From Rudanella sp. (GTDB lineage Bacteria; Bacteroidota; Bacteroidia; Cytophagales; Spirosomataceae): 8,005 bases of DNA. Numbering within the stretch: position 1 is the stretch's first letter; the number at the start of each line of letters is the position of its first letter. This document shows positions 6,515 to 8,005 of the stretch, in pieces. The translations under genes and the position numbers were made by a program. The DNA lies in assembly GCA_026785985.1 (NCBI GenBank), contig JAJAYX010000655.1, positions 1-8,005 on the forward strand, read 5' to 3'. A model generated the notes under the pieces. It searched no databases and had not been told where the DNA came from. It saw nothing but the letters and a program-made list of their open reading frames with translations.

Positions 6515-7477
6515 AGTTTTTATTCAGATTTCATGCTGATCGAATCGACGGGGATTTCAGAGACGCTGCCGGTGGCCCAGACGTTCAGCTTCGTGGATGA
6601 GGAATAAGGGATTGATCTGTCGCGGTTTTCGCGTTTAGATACGATGGTGACGGTCGTGGATACGTTCAACTTTCCGAAAGACTTTGGCTCCATCGACAAC
6701 ATCTATAAGCGTAATCTGAATGACGACCCCGCCGACACGCGCACCATCGTCAACCTGTTGACCGACCAGATCGAGTTTGCTGACGTGCTGATTCTGAACA
6801 AAACCGACCTGCTCAAGCCCCATCAGGCAGGCGAATTGAAGGCCATTCTGCGCAAGCTGAACCCAAAGGCGAAACTAATCGAGAGTCAACTCAGCCAGGT
6901 TGATCCCGCCGAAATTCTGAACACGGGCCGGTTCGATTTTGAGGAAGCGTCGCAGTCGGCGGGCTGGATTCAGGAATTGCAGAATCACAAGGATGGCATT
7001 AGTCATACACCCGAAACGGAAGAGTACGGTATCTCGTCGTTTGTCTTCCGCGACCGGCAACCGTTTCATCCGGCGCTGTTCTGGACGTACCTGAGTGAGA
7101 ATTTTCTGGCTGGTATCATCCGCAGCAACCGGAACGCCGAAGTGGGGTTGTTTTGGCTGGCTTCGCGGCCCGACGACGCGCTCAATTTCAGTCAGGCCGG
7201 GGGCAGTCTGCGGGCCGAAGCCACCGGGGTGTGGTGGGCCTCGATGCCATTTGGCAAACGCACCTAATACGGCGCGTTTCTGGAAAATCAGAAAAGTATC
7301 GAGTCCCGTTGGCACAAACGCTTCGGAGACTGGCAGAACGAATTAGTTATCATCGGGCAGGATTTGAAGCAAAAGTAAATTACGTTCGAATTGCAGGACT
7401 GCCTGTGTACGGAACTGGAACTGAAGCACATGGAAAACAAAGGGCCTTTTAAAGACCCGTTTCCGGTCTGGGAATAA
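6515..7477 (+). pseudogene. CobW/YjiA-family G3E GTPase (putative metal chaperone), 5'-truncated with three in-frame stops
   Basis: G3E GTPases of this type deliver or insert metals such as zinc or cobalt using GTP. The reading frame, open from 6515 after a TGA, starts abruptly near the LIESTGISE motif (ESTG at 6542-6553). It continues through TMVTVVDTFNF, the guanine-specificity motif NKTDLL (NKTD at 6797-6808), and a complete C-terminal domain (EYGISSFVFRDRQPFHP, LFWLASRP, GVWWASMPF, ELVIIGQDL, CLCTELELKH) to TAA at 7475-7477. Missing at the 5' end are the P-loop (GxxGxGKT) and the CxCC metal motif, so this copy could not bind GTP. In-frame TAA codons lie at 6605-6607, 7265-7267 and 7376-7378, at positions normally coding (the second most simply from CAA). 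No frameshift is seen. The longest open piece, from ATG 6644 to 7267, is not a plausible stand-alone protein. The 5' loss probably reflects a deletion bringing it next to the divergent sialidase-like gene. Confidence 0.88.
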
Positions 7478-7504
7478 ACACCGCTCAACAACAATTAGCC
7501 TATC

Positions 7505-7834
7505 ATGCGCCGACTGAACGCCCTGTTGCTGATTCTACTGAGTCGCCCGTCGATGATCGCACAAAGCCAGACCGTTCCCGAAGCCCTGGCCTGGGAGCGG
7601 CTGCGGGACTTGCAGTTCAAGAAAAGATGGTATCCCGAAGAGGGTGTGGTGATGCTGCTCCGGTTTACCCAGCCCCCGCGCCAGTTCCGAACCGATGAAC
7701 GGGGCTATTTCACCGGCACGCTGCGGCTCAACCGCACCGGCAGACCGGCAGACAATATCTACGATATGAATACATTCTCGACCACGCTACGCCCTGCCCG
7801 TAAGCGGGTTAGGGTCGTTTGGCCTGTTGCATGA
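7505..7834 (+). CDS. Hypothetical small exported protein (109 aa), possibly degenerate
   Basis: I do not recognise it. The ATG at 7505 opens 109 codons. Residues 1-19 look like a signal peptide (MRR, then ALLLILLS), with likely cleavage near MIA-Q, though the stretch SRPSM before the site is poor. The mature part begins TVPEALAWERLRDLQ, followed by Pro/Arg-rich segments, and ends in a strongly basic tail, RPARKRVRVVWPVA. That tail reads across the hairpin at 7792-7814 and overlaps the convergent His-rich gene by 26 nt, which suggests the natural C-terminus has been lost or the frame has run on. It follows the cobW pseudogene by 27 nt on the same strand, in a region of decay. It may be a genuine small gene, a remnant of a longer one, or spurious. 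Confidence 0.4.
   Translation: MRRLNALLLILLSRPSMIAQSQTVPEALAWERLRDLQFKKRWYPEEGVVMLLRFTQPPRQFRTDERGYFTGTLRLNRTGRPADNIYDMNTFSTTLRPARKRVRVVWPVA
7792..7814 (-). terminator. Hairpin at the stop of the His-rich gene
   Basis: CCCT/AGGG (7792-7795, 7811-7814) and CCCG/CGGG (7797-7800, 7805-7808) form a GC-rich stem with a small internal loop and a 4-nt loop. It overlaps the minus-strand TAA at 7811-7809. No T-run follows, so termination is uncertain. Confidence 0.3.
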
Positions 7835-8005
7835 GTTGGCCCGTTCGCCGGTCGAGTTGGCGGATTGTGGTCAGCATCTCACGCTGGAGGTCGCGCATCT
7901 GATCGGCGGGGAGTTCAGTCAGGATGTTGGGCGTGTAGTCGTGATGATGGTGGGCATGTCCTGGTTTGCCGCTTCCCGACTGCTCGTGGGCGTGTTCAAC
8001 CAGGC
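7809..8005 (-). CDS. C-terminal part of a His-rich protein, start beyond the window
   Basis: Read on the minus strand from the window edge, a frame stays open for 64 codons to TAA at 7811-7809. It starts LVEHAHEQSGSGKPGHAHHHHDY, a flexible Gly/Ser/His segment with six His within 19 residues (HAHEQ...HAHHHH), typical of metal-binding tails. It then ends in an amphipathic, probably helical stretch (TELPADQMRDLQREML, TIRQLDRRTGQLMQQA). I cannot assign a family from the tail. Metal handling (nickel, zinc or copper) is an inference from the histidines. Its tail overlaps the convergent 109-aa frame by 26 nt; the codon use and the sensible protein composition favour this strand as the real one in the overlap. 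Confidence 0.6.
   Translation of the reverse strand, partial: LVEHAHEQSGSGKPGHAHHHHDYTPNILTELPADQMRDLQREMLTTIRQLDRRTGQLMQQAKRP

Noticed and set aside
6644..7267. 207-codon frame as an independent gene
   Set aside because: It begins in the middle of the CobW GTPase domain and stops before the conserved C-terminus; homology continues on both sides, so it is a piece of the pseudogene.
319..7378. Stop-codon reassignment in this genome
   Set aside because: Intact genes in the window end with TAA, TAG and TGA, and long genes such as the 910-aa regulator contain no internal stops.
1..8005. CRISPR array, tRNA, rRNA, insertion sequence or phage genes
   Set aside because: No regularly spaced repeats, cloverleaf-like RNA, transposase motifs or terminal inverted repeats could be found by reading both strands.

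Overview
The window looks like chromosomal DNA from a member of the Bacteroidota, most likely a Cytophagales/Spirosoma-like bacterium. The support is a one-piece hybrid two-component regulator (periplasmic binding domain, kinase, receiver and AraC domain in one chain), TAnnTTTG-type promoter boxes, weak or absent Shine-Dalgarno signals, and protein sequences typical of that phylum. The taxonomic call is inference. I see no rRNA, tRNA, CRISPR array, insertion sequence or phage gene.

Layout, left to right. (1) 1-600, + strand: the C-terminal half of hslU, the ATPase of the HslUV protease, cut by the window edge and interrupted by one in-frame TAG at 319-321. (2) 690-1088, - strand: a 132-aa cytoplasmic protein of unknown function with an SSCEGH motif, just downstream of and in the same frame as (3). 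(3) 1134-3866, - strand: a 910-aa lipobox-bearing hybrid sensor kinase/response regulator with a sugar-binding-protein-like sensor. (4) 3867-4046: a divergent control region with a good Bacteroidota promoter for the regulator, a 30-nt pure pyrimidine tract, and a TAnnTTTG box for aroA. (5) 4047-5285, + strand: aroA (EPSP synthase, shikimate pathway), apparently with a TTG start. (6) 5282-6454, - strand: a secreted sialidase-like beta-propeller with CDCC and GCPxxG motifs, overlapping the aroA tail by 4 nt. (7) 6515-7477, + strand: a decayed CobW/YjiA-type G3E GTPase gene without its N-terminal half and with three in-frame TAA codons. (8) 7505-7834, + strand: a small predicted exported orphan protein. 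(9) 7809-8005, - strand: the C-terminal end of a His-rich protein that runs off the window.

The genes do not form one pathway. aroA and hslU are housekeeping genes, while the regulator, the propeller and the small unknowns are accessory or lineage-specific. The window's main theme is gene decay. Two genes, hslU and cobW, carry four in-frame nonsense codons with no frameshift in the part that can be read, which suggests recent inactivation or base-call problems. I find no convincing new multi-gene system. The best leads are the lipid-anchored sensor kinase, the possible translational coupling at the aroA TTG start, and the conserved-Cys propeller.
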